A stretch of DNA of 64,000 nt, from positions 56,946 to 120,945 of the forward strand of contig NZ_GG666297.1 in NCBI RefSeq assembly GCF_000159095.1, written 5' to 3'. This DNA is from Anaerococcus tetradius ATCC 35098 (GTDB lineage Bacteria; Bacillota; Clostridia; Tissierellales; Peptoniphilaceae). A model generated the notes under the pieces. The model saw nothing but the letters and a program-made list of their open reading frames with translations, did not search any database and had not been told where the DNA came from. Of the stretch, positions 1-8,689 are shown piece after piece; position 1 is the stretch's first letter, and every line of letters starts with the position of its first letter. The position numbers were made by a program, and so were the translations under genes.

Positions 1-9
1 AGGAAATCT

Positions 10-1311
10 ATGAGTGCAAATGCCCTAGCCATAATATTAATATCTTTAGTTATACTCTTGGCTACAGGAGTGCCAATAGCCTTCTCCATCGGTATAGCAT
101 CAATCATTACAATCATAACAACAGTACCAGCAAATGTAGCAACCCTAACAGCAGCCCAAAGAAGCTTTGTCGGCATGAGCTCCTTTACCCTAACTGCCAT
201 ACCTTTCTTTATCCTGGCGGGTAATCTCATGAATGAGGGCGGTATAGCAAAAAGACTAGTCGACTTTGTAATGGCAATCCTAGGCAAGCTTCCAGGAGCT
301 TTACTCGTAACAAATGTAGGAGCTAACGCTCTTTTCGGTGCTATATCAGGATCAGCTTCAGCAGCGGCAGCAGCAGTAGGATCTATGGTTAAAGCAGGAG
401 AAGAAAAACAAGGCTATGACAAGGCAGTATCTGCATCTACTAACGGTGCATCTGCTCCAGCAGGTCTATTAATACCACCATCAAATGCCCTAATCACTTA
501 TTCTCTAGTGTCAGGCGGAACCTCAGTAGCAGCCCTATTTTTGGGAGGCTACATACCTGGACTTATCTGGTCAATAGCGTGCATTATAGTTGCAATAGCA
601 ATAGCAAAGAAAAAAGGCTACAAGGCAAACGAAGGAAAGTTTTCCTTTGCAGTTCTAGGAAAAGCGACCCTAAGAGCTCTTCCATCCCTAGGTTTAATAG
701 TAGTAGTAATAGGAGGAATCGTTGCAGGAATCTTCACAGCGACAGAAGGATCTGCCATATCAGTTCTTTACTCCCTAATCCTTGGCTTTATCTACAAAAA
801 CTTAAACCCACAAAAGGTATGGACTATAGTTGTAGAATCAGCTAAGATGAGTGCCATAGTAGTTTTCCTAATTGGTCTATCAAACATCCTTTCTTGGGTA
901 ATGGCCTTTACTGGAATCCCACAAATGGTAGGAGAAGCTCTCCTAAAGGTATCTGATAATAAATATGTGATTTTCCTAATTATGAATATAATCCTTCTAA
1001 TATCAGGAACCTTCATGGATGTAACACCAGCTATCCTAATCTTTACTCCACTATTTTTGCCAATAGCTACACAATTTGGTATGCATCCAGTTCAATTCGG
1101 TCTAATGATAGTTTATAACCTATGTATAGGAAACATTACACCACCAGTTGGTAACACCCTATTCGTAGCCATCAAGGTAGGAGATACTAGCCTATCTAAG
1201 GTTATGCCATATATGTTAAAGTTCTATCTTGCAATACTTATAGGACTCTTACTAGTAACCTATTTACCAATGACATCTCTAATCCTTCCAATAAAGGCTG
1301 GATTAATATAA
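10..1311 (+). CDS. dctM: TRAP transporter large permease (DctM)
   Basis: Large membrane subunit of a tripartite ATP-independent periplasmic transporter, which moves sugar acids or dicarboxylates using an ion gradient and an extracytoplasmic binding protein. The 433 residues match the family length. The protein is almost entirely hydrophobic helices and carries the family's conserved Gly/Ala/Ser-rich stretch around residues 115-170, including GAISGSASAA and LLIPPSN. The start follows an AGGAAA ribosome site at the window edge. The binding protein (DctP) and small permease (DctQ) are not visible and probably lie upstream of the window. The kinase gene 37 bp downstream suggests the substrate is a uronate or keto-deoxy sugar acid; that is inference from context. 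Confidence 0.93.
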   Translation: MSANALAIILISLVILLATGVPIAFSIGIASIITIITTVPANVATLTAAQRSFVGMSSFTLTAIPFFILAGNLMNEGGIAKRLVDFVMAILGKLPGALLVTNVGANALFGAISGSASAAAAAVGSMVKAGEEKQGYDKAVSASTNGASAPAGLLIPPSNALITYSLVSGGTSVAALFLGGYIPGLIWSIACIIVAIAIAKKKGYKANEGKFSFAVLGKATLRALPSLGLIVVVIGGIVAGIFTATEGSAISVLYSLILGFIYKNLNPQKVWTIVVESAKMSAIVVFLIGLSNILSWVMAFTGIPQMVGEALLKVSDNKYVIFLIMNIILLISGTFMDVTPAILIFTPLFLPIATQFGMHPVQFGLMIVYNLCIGNITPPVGNTLFVAIKVGDTSLSKVMPYMLKFYLAILIGLLLVTYLPMTSLILPIKAGLI

Positions 1312-1347
1312 GAAAAATGAGTTTGGGGAAATTTTAAAGGAGAGAAT

Positions 1348-2343
1348 ATGAATCGTAAAATTGTAACTTTGGGAGAGCTTACTTTGAGACTTTCACCATT
1401 TGATTTTGAGAGATTTGTCCAAACTGACAAATTTGAAGTAATATTTGGTGGGGCTGAGGCTAATGTAGCCATAGCCCTCGCCAATCTTGGCGATGATGTT
1501 AGATACCTAACAAAACTTGTAGAAAACGAAATGGGTCAAGCCGCCCTAAACAATATAAGTAGGTTTGGTATAGATACCGATTACATAGTTAGGGGAGGAG
1601 AAAGGCTTGGGATTTATTATGCAGAAAAAGGAGTCGGCCTTAGATCGCCAAAGGTAATATACGATAGGAAAAATTCCTCCATGGCAAAGGCAAAAATAGA
1701 AGAATTTGACTGGGATGGAGTTTTTAAGGATGTAGGTCTATATTTTACAACTGGCATAACAGCAGCCATATCAAAAGAAGGTAGGGACCTTGTCCAATAT
1801 TCCATAAAAGAGGCAAAAAAAAGAGGTCTAGTGGTTGTCTTTGACCTAAATTATAGGGCGAGTCTTTGGTCTCTAGATGAGGCTTGCGAATTTTATGATA
1901 AAGTTCTACCAATGGTTGACATCCTAATAGGAGTTTTGCCTACAAGACATGAATGTTTTAAGGGGGACTTCAACCATGAATGTCTAAGCCAAATGCTTAA
2001 AGAAATTCACGACAAATATCATATTAAATACACAATATCATCAATCAGAAACTCTTTTTCAGCATCTATAAATTCACTTTCAGCTGGCATGTACAATGGC
2101 AGGGAATACCTAAAAAGTCAGACCTATAAGTTTGATATTGTAGATAGGATAGGGGGAGGAGATGCCTTTGCAGCAGGGCTAATCCATGCCTATGTCAATG
2201 GCTACGACATCCATGATGCCCTAGACTTTGCCATAGCCCTATCAGCGCTAAAACATTCCATAATCGGTGACTACGCTCTCTTTACAGAAAAACAGGTAGG
2301 AAGGCTAGTAAGTGGTGATAAACATATGCTATCCTTCTCATGA
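1348..2343 (+). CDS. kdgK: 2-keto-3-deoxygluconate kinase, PfkB family
   Basis: Predicted to phosphorylate 2-keto-3-deoxygluconate with ATP, feeding hexuronate breakdown into KDPG. The 331-residue protein shows the PfkB/ribokinase fold: an N-terminal LGELTLRLSP start, the GGAEANVAIALANLG substrate region near residue 33, and the C-terminal catalytic motif RIGGGDAFAAG, whose Asp is the base. An AGGAGAG ribosome site precedes the ATG. It sits directly after the TRAP permease, consistent with uptake plus first-step phosphorylation in one operon. Assignment to KDG rather than another sugar kinase rests on overall resemblance and this context. Confidence 0.85.
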   Translation: MNRKIVTLGELTLRLSPFDFERFVQTDKFEVIFGGAEANVAIALANLGDDVRYLTKLVENEMGQAALNNISRFGIDTDYIVRGGERLGIYYAEKGVGLRSPKVIYDRKNSSMAKAKIEEFDWDGVFKDVGLYFTTGITAAISKEGRDLVQYSIKEAKKRGLVVVFDLNYRASLWSLDEACEFYDKVLPMVDILIGVLPTRHECFKGDFNHECLSQMLKEIHDKYHIKYTISSIRNSFSASINSLSAGMYNGREYLKSQTYKFDIVDRIGGGDAFAAGLIHAYVNGYDIHDALDFAIALSALKHSIIGDYALFTEKQVGRLVSGDKHMLSFS

Positions 2344-2403
2344 TGTTGATAAATTAAAAGAGTTTAAAATCTTAAAAGATAAAATTTATTAAAAATTTCC
2401 ACA

Positions 2404-2428
2404 AAAAAAGCCCGACTAGGGCTTTTTT
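2404..2428. terminator. Bidirectional rho-independent terminator
   Basis: AAAAAAGCCC, a five-base loop, then GGGCTTTTTT. The hairpin has A-runs and T-runs on both sides, so it can stop kdgK transcription from the left and the converging DUF3783-like gene from the right. It overlaps the stop codon of the latter. Confidence 0.85.
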
Positions 2429-2993
2429 ACATATTTTCGTTTTCAACTCTCAAAGTTTCATCTAGGAGGCTTAGGTAGTATTTTTTGGCCACTTCTATAT
2501 CAAAAATTGACGAATCGTTAAAATAATCTGCTATTTCATCTATGAGATTTTTGATTTTTTCATCTTCTCCATATTTATCTTTGAGCTTTTCTGCTTTTTC
2601 TATTAATTGGTTGATTTTGTGGATTAAACCCATGGTCTTTGCTTCCTTGTCATTTTCTTTAAGGAGTTGTCTAAGGGTCCACTTTACGTTATTTTCTGTG
2701 ATGCCGGCCTTGTGTTGAACATTTGCTTGGTTTTCTCTTAGATTATCTATGAGATTGAAAAGTTCTTCGTTTCCAAAACCGTTAAATAGGATGAAGTCGA
2801 AGTCCAGTATTTCATCATCACTTACTTCAAGTTTTTCGCTATCGTAGCCTTCAAAGCCCAAAAGGTGACCGATTGTGTAATCAAGATGGTCTTTTCCAAC
2901 TTCTATTATTCTAATGCCATTTTCATTAGCGATTTTCTTAAATCTATCGTATTTTTCCATATCTATTGGATTATAATATAATATTTCTGCCAT
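2427..2993 (-). CDS. DUF3783-like protein of unknown function
   Basis: 188 residues, soluble and acidic, with no signal peptide. The central part (about residues 60-110) contains ILFNGFGNEELFNLIDNLR followed by a KAGITENNVKWTLRQLLKE segment, the pattern of the DUF3783 family, whose function is not known. The C-terminal third is helical and lysine/glutamate rich, probably a short coiled coil. An AGAGAGG ribosome site precedes the ATG on the minus strand. It is a single gene convergent with kdgK and divergent from the next gene, so context gives no functional hint. Family assignment is from memory of the motif. Confidence 0.7.
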   Translation of the reverse strand: MAEILYYNPIDMEKYDRFKKIANENGIRIIEVGKDHLDYTIGHLLGFEGYDSEKLEVSDDEILDFDFILFNGFGNEELFNLIDNLRENQANVQHKAGITENNVKWTLRQLLKENDKEAKTMGLIHKINQLIEKAEKLKDKYGEDEKIKNLIDEIADYFNDSSIFDIEVAKKYYLSLLDETLRVENENM

Positions 2994-3108
2994 ATTTACC
3001 TCTCTTTACTTATACATTATAAATATACTAATATGAAAGGAATAAGACAAACTTTATATTTTACTTATTGTGGGTATAAATAAATTAAGAACTTGTACGG
3101 AGGCAAAG

Positions 3109-3600
3109 ATGACAGACTTCAAAGACAAACTAAATGAACTTTACAAAAAACAAGTAGAAGTTGATAATTTTATTAAAGAAGCTAGGGCCTTATTAGTAAG
3201 CCTTAAAGTCCATGCCATAAAAGTTGGCAAAAATGCAGATTTTACTGCTAGCAGATTTCTAAGGGGAAACTTCTTAGGTAATGTCCTTAGGTCTAATAAA
3301 AATAACAATGTAAATAAAAATATAGCTAGGGTTCAAGATGAGCTTTTGTTCTTCCAAAAAAAACTCTTGGTTTTTGATGAAAAGCTTGCAAAAAGTATCC
3401 ATCTCCCTAGTTTAACAAGCGACTATTATCCAGTAGGAGGCAAGCTTTCTGATATAGGCTTTAGGATGAAGCTAAGATTAAAGGAAGAAGACATAAGAAA
3501 GACCCAAAGGTCAATGGAAAAGATTTTAAGAAGGCTAGTAGTAGAAAGAAAGAAAATTGCCTACGATATAAAAAAAATCAAAGAGAACAAAGACTTATAG
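3109..3600 (+). CDS. Hypothetical helical protein
   Basis: 163 residues starting at the ATG at 3109, chosen because a CGGAGG ribosome site lies 6-10 bases upstream; an in-frame GTG at 3070 has none. The sequence is basic and mostly predicted helix, with Lys/Glu-rich ends that could form a coiled coil, and a middle segment with SRFLRGNFLGNVL. There is no membrane segment or signal peptide. I do not recognise the family. It stands alone, with a strong hairpin after it and an ABC transporter operon next. Confidence 0.6.
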   Translation: MTDFKDKLNELYKKQVEVDNFIKEARALLVSLKVHAIKVGKNADFTASRFLRGNFLGNVLRSNKNNNVNKNIARVQDELLFFQKKLLVFDEKLAKSIHLPSLTSDYYPVGGKLSDIGFRMKLRLKEEDIRKTQRSMEKILRRLVVERKKIAYDIKKIKENKDL

Positions 3601-3606
3601 ATTATT

Positions 3607-3670
3607 GGACTGGATAGAAAATATAAACTCCATGGCTTAGATTCTAATATTTTCTAGCAGTCCCTTTTTA
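3607..3670 (+). terminator. Long hairpin followed by T-run
   Basis: GGACTGGATAGAAAATAT at 3607 pairs with ATATTTTCTAGCAGTCC ending at 3663, with a small bulge and a loop of about 20 bases, followed by CTTTTTATT. The stem of about 16 pairs is unusually long for a simple terminator, but position and T-run fit one. Confidence 0.65.
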
Positions 3671-3716
3671 TTAAAAAATTTATTTTAGATTAATATAGAT
3701 ATAGAAGGGAGCTTAT

Positions 3717-4439
3717 ATGATTAAAGTAACAAATTTCACAAAGATTTATTCAAATTGCAAGAAGGCTGTTGATGATATTTCTTTTACTGTAAACGATGGC
3801 GAAATTTTTGGATTTTTGGGACCGAATGGGGCTGGTAAGTCAACGACAATCAAATCTATAGTAGGCATAAATTCCAAATCATCTGGAGAAATTAGCATAA
3901 ATGATTTAAGGCTTGAAGATGACGATAAGGCCTACAAGAGCGAGTTTTCCTATGTTCCAGACAATCCTGACCTTTTCGAAAACTATTCTGGCTATGAATA
4001 CATAAATTTTATTGCAGATATCTATGGCATAGATACGGATACTAGGAGAAAAAGACTTGACTACTACCTAGGATATTTTGACCTAAAAGATGCAATGGAT
4101 GAGCAAATTTCAAACTATTCTCATGGTATGGCCCAAAGGCTTGCCCTAATTGGTGCATTGATCAATGACCCTAATGTGATAATTCTAGATGAACCTATGG
4201 TAGGCCTTGATGCCAAGTCCGCCTACAATCTCAAACAAATCCTAAGACAAAGGGCAGCAGATGGCAAGATCGTCTTCTTCTCAACTCACGTCATGGAAAT
4301 AGCCCAAGAGCTTTGCGATAGGCTTGCTATAATCAATAAGGGAAAAATTATAGCAGTTGGAACTTTTGATGAAATAAAAGAGACTTCTAATAAAACAGGA
4401 AGCCTTGAGGAAATCTTCTTGGAGCTTACTGATGAATAA
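3717..4439 (+). CDS. ABC transporter ATP-binding protein
   Basis: ATPase subunit of an ABC exporter. The 240-residue protein has Walker A GPNGAGKST near residue 36, a signature region reading YSHGMAQRLAL (SHGM replaces the usual SGGQ), Walker B VIILDEP and the switch His in FSTHVME. GAAGGGAG precedes the ATG. The downstream gene begins inside the last codons of this one, so the ATPase and membrane subunit are translationally coupled. The transported substrate cannot be told; this type of pair (CcmA-like ATPase plus large permease) is common in Firmicutes as multidrug or bacteriocin-type exporters. Confidence 0.9.
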   Translation: MIKVTNFTKIYSNCKKAVDDISFTVNDGEIFGFLGPNGAGKSTTIKSIVGINSKSSGEISINDLRLEDDDKAYKSEFSYVPDNPDLFENYSGYEYINFIADIYGIDTDTRRKRLDYYLGYFDLKDAMDEQISNYSHGMAQRLALIGALINDPNVIILDEPMVGLDAKSAYNLKQILRQRAADGKIVFFSTHVMEIAQELCDRLAIINKGKIIAVGTFDEIKETSNKTGSLEEIFLELTDE

Positions 4440-6099
4440 CATAAAAACAATAATCAAATACGCTTTCAAGGAACAGTTTTTTCCGTATTTTCCATCTAAA
4501 AGGCCCCAAGGTCTTCCCAAAAATTACCTCCTAAGGCTCATATCCATCCTCTGGTCATTTCTTTTCTTAGGCTTTATGTATTATATAGTAATGGGAGCAG
4601 CCCTAGCTATATTTATAGAGATTGGTAAAGAAGATATGTATTTTACGATCTTTGGTATGCTTACAAATACGATTGTAATATTTATATATGGGATAAAAAT
4701 GTATGGTGATTTCTTTAATGAGAAATCTATAGAAAACTATGTCCCTATGCCAATTGGCCAAGGAGAACTCTTTTTAGGAAAGATAATCGGGGCAGTCTTG
4801 TCATTTTTCGACTTTTTCCTATTTTTCCTCTTGGGTCTAGTCCTATATTTTTCACAAAAAGCTATGGATGTAGGAACGCTGATTTTAGGAATCATTAATT
4901 TCTTTCCTATGATTGCAATTCCCTATAGCATACTTGCCATTATCCTTCTTATCATAAAAAGATTTACTAATGTAAATAGATACAAGAAAGTATTCAAAAA
5001 TCTAGGATATCTAGTGATGTTTGCGATAATTGGAACTATTTATTATTTCTCCTTCCAACAAAATAAGGGAGGATCTAATGATAATTTTGATAGATTAGCA
5101 AATGGTCTAGTAAATACTTTCGGCAAAAACTCTGGCGTATCTAATATTTTCTTTAATGCCAAACTATTCGGCCTATCTCTTACAGGAAGTCTTTTTCAAA
5201 GGCTTATAGCAAGTCTGAGTCTTCTTGGCCTTGCCCTAGGCTTACTCTTTATAGCTTATAAGCTTGCCGATAAAAATTACTATAAGGCAGTTTTTGATAG
5301 GGCCATCACAAGTGAAGGGGCTAAGAAAATTAAGAAAACAAAAAAATCAAAGAGAGTTCCTATCAAAAAATCGAGCCAAGTTAAGGCTCTAGTCAAAAGG
5401 GATTTGAGGATCCTAACAAGCAATCTCATGTTTGTCTATACGCCTATGATTATGGCCCTAGTCTTTAGCATGATGGCAATAGGACAAAAAAATACCATAA
5501 TAAATGATTTTGGAAAAGAGCTTGAGATAAATCCTCAAGCGAGTGTTTATGTCTTTGCCATAGCCCTAGCGATAGGACTAATTATTTGGATAAATGGCAA
5601 TCTTACAAGCTCTTGCCTATCAAGAGAAGGCAAGGGATTTTATCTAATCCAAAGCCTACCGATAGATGCCAAAAGTCATCTTAGGGCAAGATTAATATCT
5701 GCCATGCTTGTATCAAGTCTTATCAATCTAATAATAAGTCTAGTAGTAGGAATTACCTTAAAACTAGGACTTGTAAATATTCTTATGATAATGATAGGTT
5801 TAAGCTTATCAGCCCTAGCATCTAATATAGTAGGCCTTCTTATGTCGACTGTAGGAATTAACACCAGCTGGAAAAATCCAAAAGAACTCGCCCAAGGGGG
5901 AATAAGGGCAATAATCTATTACATCATAAGCATGGTCTTTGTAATAATTCTTGTTGGAGTTTTCATTTTGCTGATGAATATAACAAAAGGAAATCTACTA
6001 ATAAGTCTAATAGTCCCAATGCTTATACTTGTAATTCTAACACTAATCTTTTATATAATTGCCCTAGGACGATACAAAAATGGTTTTATGGATGTATGA
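4432..6099 (+). CDS. ABC transporter permease, large exporter type
   Basis: 555 residues from the ATG at 4432, which overlaps the stop of the ATPase gene (ATGAATAA) and has GGAGCTT upstream. An earlier in-frame ATG at 4405 lies inside the ATPase gene and is less likely. There are about ten to twelve hydrophobic segments, with a basic cytosolic stretch rich in Lys around residues 295-315 splitting the protein into two halves. The family is the poorly characterised putative ABC exporter membrane proteins. The partner is the ATPase just upstream; the substrate is unknown. Confidence 0.8.
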   Translation: MNNIKTIIKYAFKEQFFPYFPSKRPQGLPKNYLLRLISILWSFLFLGFMYYIVMGAALAIFIEIGKEDMYFTIFGMLTNTIVIFIYGIKMYGDFFNEKSIENYVPMPIGQGELFLGKIIGAVLSFFDFFLFFLLGLVLYFSQKAMDVGTLILGIINFFPMIAIPYSILAIILLIIKRFTNVNRYKKVFKNLGYLVMFAIIGTIYYFSFQQNKGGSNDNFDRLANGLVNTFGKNSGVSNIFFNAKLFGLSLTGSLFQRLIASLSLLGLALGLLFIAYKLADKNYYKAVFDRAITSEGAKKIKKTKKSKRVPIKKSSQVKALVKRDLRILTSNLMFVYTPMIMALVFSMMAIGQKNTIINDFGKELEINPQASVYVFAIALAIGLIIWINGNLTSSCLSREGKGFYLIQSLPIDAKSHLRARLISAMLVSSLINLIISLVVGITLKLGLVNILMIMIGLSLSALASNIVGLLMSTVGINTSWKNPKELAQGGIRAIIYYIISMVFVIILVGVFILLMNITKGNLLISLIVPMLILVILTLIFYIIALGRYKNGFMDV

Positions 6100-6110
6100 T
6101 AGCTACTAAT

Positions 6111-6142
6111 AAGCCCAAGTGATTTATGCTTGGGCTTAACTT
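6111..6142 (+). terminator. Rho-independent terminator
   Basis: AAGCCCAAG, a nine-base loop, then CTTGGGCTT. This is a perfect 9-bp stem directly after the ABC permease; the T-run after it is weak (AACTTAT). Confidence 0.6.
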
Positions 6143-6195
6143 ATCTTATATAATTTAGGGTGTATAATAAACTTATTAGAATTTAAGGAGCTTAT

Positions 6196-7893
6196 ATGAA
6201 ATTTAATGAAATAGTATATAAAAGACCTGATTTTGATGGTCTTATTAAGGAAATATCTGGACATTTGGATGAGCTTGAGACAGCAAGAAGCGAGGAAGAC
6301 TTCTTCGATAGTCATAAGAAAATTAACGATAGTTTTCTTTTAGTTGAAGAGCTTTATAATATCGTAATTATTAGAAATTCAATTAACACCAAGGACGAAT
6401 TTTATGATAAAGAACTTGAGTGTTTCCATGAAAATATGCCACGCTTTGACGAATTAAGACATAGACTTGGCTCAATTAGACTAAAAAGTGCTTATAGAAA
6501 AAGTTTTGAAGAAAAATTTGGCAAGACTATAACAATGAGAGATGAGCTTCAAAGGGATATTTTCGATCCAGCTATCATGGAAGATAGGGTAGAAGAATCA
6601 AAGCTAGTAAACGAATACTACAAGCTAACAGGTGGAGCAGAAATTAATTTTAGGGGAGAAGTCAAAAACATTTCTGGTCTCTTAGCCATTAGTCAAGATA
6701 AGGACAGGGCTACAAGGAAGGAAGCCTTCGAAGCCCTCAATGCTTGGTTTTTTGCTAATATTGAAAAACTTGACAGTATTTATGATCAACTAGTAAAGAT
6801 TAGAACAAGAATTGCCAAGAAACTCGGTTTCAAATCCTACACAGCTGTAGCCTACAAGCAGATGGGAAGACTTGACTGGGATAAGGAAGATGCTAAAAAA
6901 TATAGGGAGCAAATAGCAAAATATATAGTTCCACTTAGCCAAAAAATCTATGCCGACCAAGCAAAGAGGATAGGAATTGAGAATATGAAATACTATGACC
7001 TTCCCCTAAGTTTTCTTTCTGGTAATCCAAAACCAGTAGGAGATGAGAAAGTTCTAGTAAAAGAAGCTCTAGAAATGTATAAGGACCTATCCAAAGAAAC
7101 AGGAGAGTTTTTTACGGCCATGATAGACATGGGAATGATGGATCTAACCACCAAAGATGGCAAGGCTCCAGGTGGCTACATGACTAGCCTTCCTATAACA
7201 AAGATGCCTTTCATCTTCTCAAACTTTAACGGAACCAGTGGCGATGTCGATGTCCTAACTCACGAAGCAGGCCACGCCTTCCAAGGATATCTTACCAGAA
7301 ATATGTATCCAGCAGAAAACAACGACCTAGCCATGGAAATAGCCGAAACACACTCTATGAGCATGGAATTTTTTACCCATCCATGGATGGAAAAATTCTT
7401 CGGAAGAGATACTGAAAAATACTATTATGATCACATAGCAGCTGCCATCAAATTCATTCCTTATGGGGCAAGCATAGATGAGTTCCAAGAATTTGTCTAC
7501 GAAAATCCAACAGCAACTTCTGAAGAAAGAAGAGCAAAATACAGGCAAATAGAGAAAAAATACCTCCCACACCTAGACTATGACGGAAACGAATACTTGG
7601 AAAATGGAGGCAGATGGCAAAGACAACTTCATGTTTATACAGATCCCTTCTACTACATCGACTACACTATAGCCCAAATAAACGCCTTCCAATACTTTAT
7701 AAAAGATATGGAAAATCACGATAAGGCATGGGAATCATATATAAACTTATGTAAAATTAGCGCAAGCCTTCCAAGCAAAGAAGCCCTAAAAGAAGTAGGC
7801 CTATCAAGCCCCTTCCAAGAAGGCACCATAGAAGAAATAATCCCTAAACTAACAAAATACCTAGATAGCTTGGATAAGGAAAAAATAAAATAA
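6196..7893 (+). CDS. M3 family oligoendopeptidase (PepF type)
   Basis: Cytosolic zinc metallopeptidase that cuts short peptides. The 565-residue length fits the M3 oligoendopeptidases. The zinc motif H-E-A-G-H is at residues 356-360, with the third ligand probably Glu384 in the MEIAETHSMS segment. The sequence FSNFNGTSGDVDVLTHEAGH is characteristic of the family. AAGGAG lies just before the ATG and a TATAAT sits at 6163-6168. It is a single gene between two terminators. With two M18 aminopeptidases elsewhere in the window, it fits an organism that uses peptides. Confidence 0.92.
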   Translation: MKFNEIVYKRPDFDGLIKEISGHLDELETARSEEDFFDSHKKINDSFLLVEELYNIVIIRNSINTKDEFYDKELECFHENMPRFDELRHRLGSIRLKSAYRKSFEEKFGKTITMRDELQRDIFDPAIMEDRVEESKLVNEYYKLTGGAEINFRGEVKNISGLLAISQDKDRATRKEAFEALNAWFFANIEKLDSIYDQLVKIRTRIAKKLGFKSYTAVAYKQMGRLDWDKEDAKKYREQIAKYIVPLSQKIYADQAKRIGIENMKYYDLPLSFLSGNPKPVGDEKVLVKEALEMYKDLSKETGEFFTAMIDMGMMDLTTKDGKAPGGYMTSLPITKMPFIFSNFNGTSGDVDVLTHEAGHAFQGYLTRNMYPAENNDLAMEIAETHSMSMEFFTHPWMEKFFGRDTEKYYYDHIAAAIKFIPYGASIDEFQEFVYENPTATSEERRAKYRQIEKKYLPHLDYDGNEYLENGGRWQRQLHVYTDPFYYIDYTIAQINAFQYFIKDMENHDKAWESYINLCKISASLPSKEALKEVGLSSPFQEGTIEEIIPKLTKYLDSLDKEKIK

Positions 7894-7899
7894 AAAGCA

Positions 7900-7947
7900 A
7901 AAGCTGATGGTGGAATAATTTATCCAGCCCATCAGCTTTATTTTTTT
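7900..7947. terminator. Bidirectional terminator
   Basis: AAAGCTGATGG, then a loop, then CCCATCAGCTTTATTTTTTT. It lies between two convergent genes, with A-rich and T-rich flanks that let it serve both. Confidence 0.8.
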
Positions 7948-7960
7948 CTAAGAAATCCAC

Positions 7961-8575
7961 CTAGCAAGACTTATCTTCAAATATTACTACAACAGCGCCT
8001 TCTTCTACTGAGATTTGGAAGTTTTCTTTCTTTGTTTCGTTGGATACTCCAAGGGCGTCTTCTATTTTTAGCTTATAATCTTCTAGTTCGTAGAATAGAC
8101 CTTTTAGACTTAGTCTCGTCTTATCACATAGGGAAAAGATTGAAACGTAGAAGTCCTTGTCTTTATATTCATAAGAAAATTTAGAGTCGACTATAAAGAC
8201 TTCTTTTTTTTGGGATTTTAATTTGATAGTTAAGCCTTCTTTTTTGTAATGATACATACTTCTAATATTGGCAAGGGTATGGCTTTCCCTACCACCAAGT
8301 CCACCATAGATTACTATATTTGTATAGCCTTTTTTTCTTGCAAATTCTATTGCAGCTACGGTATCGGTGTAATCTTTGATGGGGTTTAGGCTTATTACCC
8401 TGCTAAGATCAGGTTTAGTTGATGAGTCAAAATCTCCTATTATATAGTCGACTTCTATATTTTCTTTTTCTATTAGTTTATATCCCCTGTCTGCTGCTAT
8501 TATCAAGTCGCCTTTTTCTTTTTTATCGAAGAAGCCATCGTAGCTTCCTCCTCCTATAATGTAGCAAGTTTTCAT
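7961..8575 (-). CDS. thiN: Thiamine pyrophosphokinase
   Basis: Transfers pyrophosphate from ATP to thiamine, giving thiamine diphosphate. The 204-residue protein has the family motifs AADRG near residue 29, DYIIGDFDSS, the KDYTDTVAAIEFA segment, and GGLGGRESHTLANI in the middle. It carries no thiamine riboswitch that I could see upstream. It is the last step in thiamine salvage; a thiamine-binding-like protein is encoded at 47176. A single gene, divergent from the AI-2E-type gene. Confidence 0.92.
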   Translation of the reverse strand: MKTCYIIGGGSYDGFFDKKEKGDLIIAADRGYKLIEKENIEVDYIIGDFDSSTKPDLSRVISLNPIKDYTDTVAAIEFARKKGYTNIVIYGGLGGRESHTLANIRSMYHYKKEGLTIKLKSQKKEVFIVDSKFSYEYKDKDFYVSIFSLCDKTRLSLKGLFYELEDYKLKIEDALGVSNETKKENFQISVEEGAVVVIFEDKSC

Positions 8576-8689
8576 TTTTCACCTCTCCTCTAAGTTTATT
8601 ATAAAATGTTCTTTTGAGCAATTTTTTATATTTGACGAAAAACTTTTTTTATGTGGTAAAATATACTTGTAAAGTAGGAAGGAGTTAGT

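Noticed and set aside
8632..8660. Promoter TTGACG with TAAAAT before the AI-2E-type gene
   Set aside because: Spacer is 19 bp and the -10 is weak; not strong enough to list.
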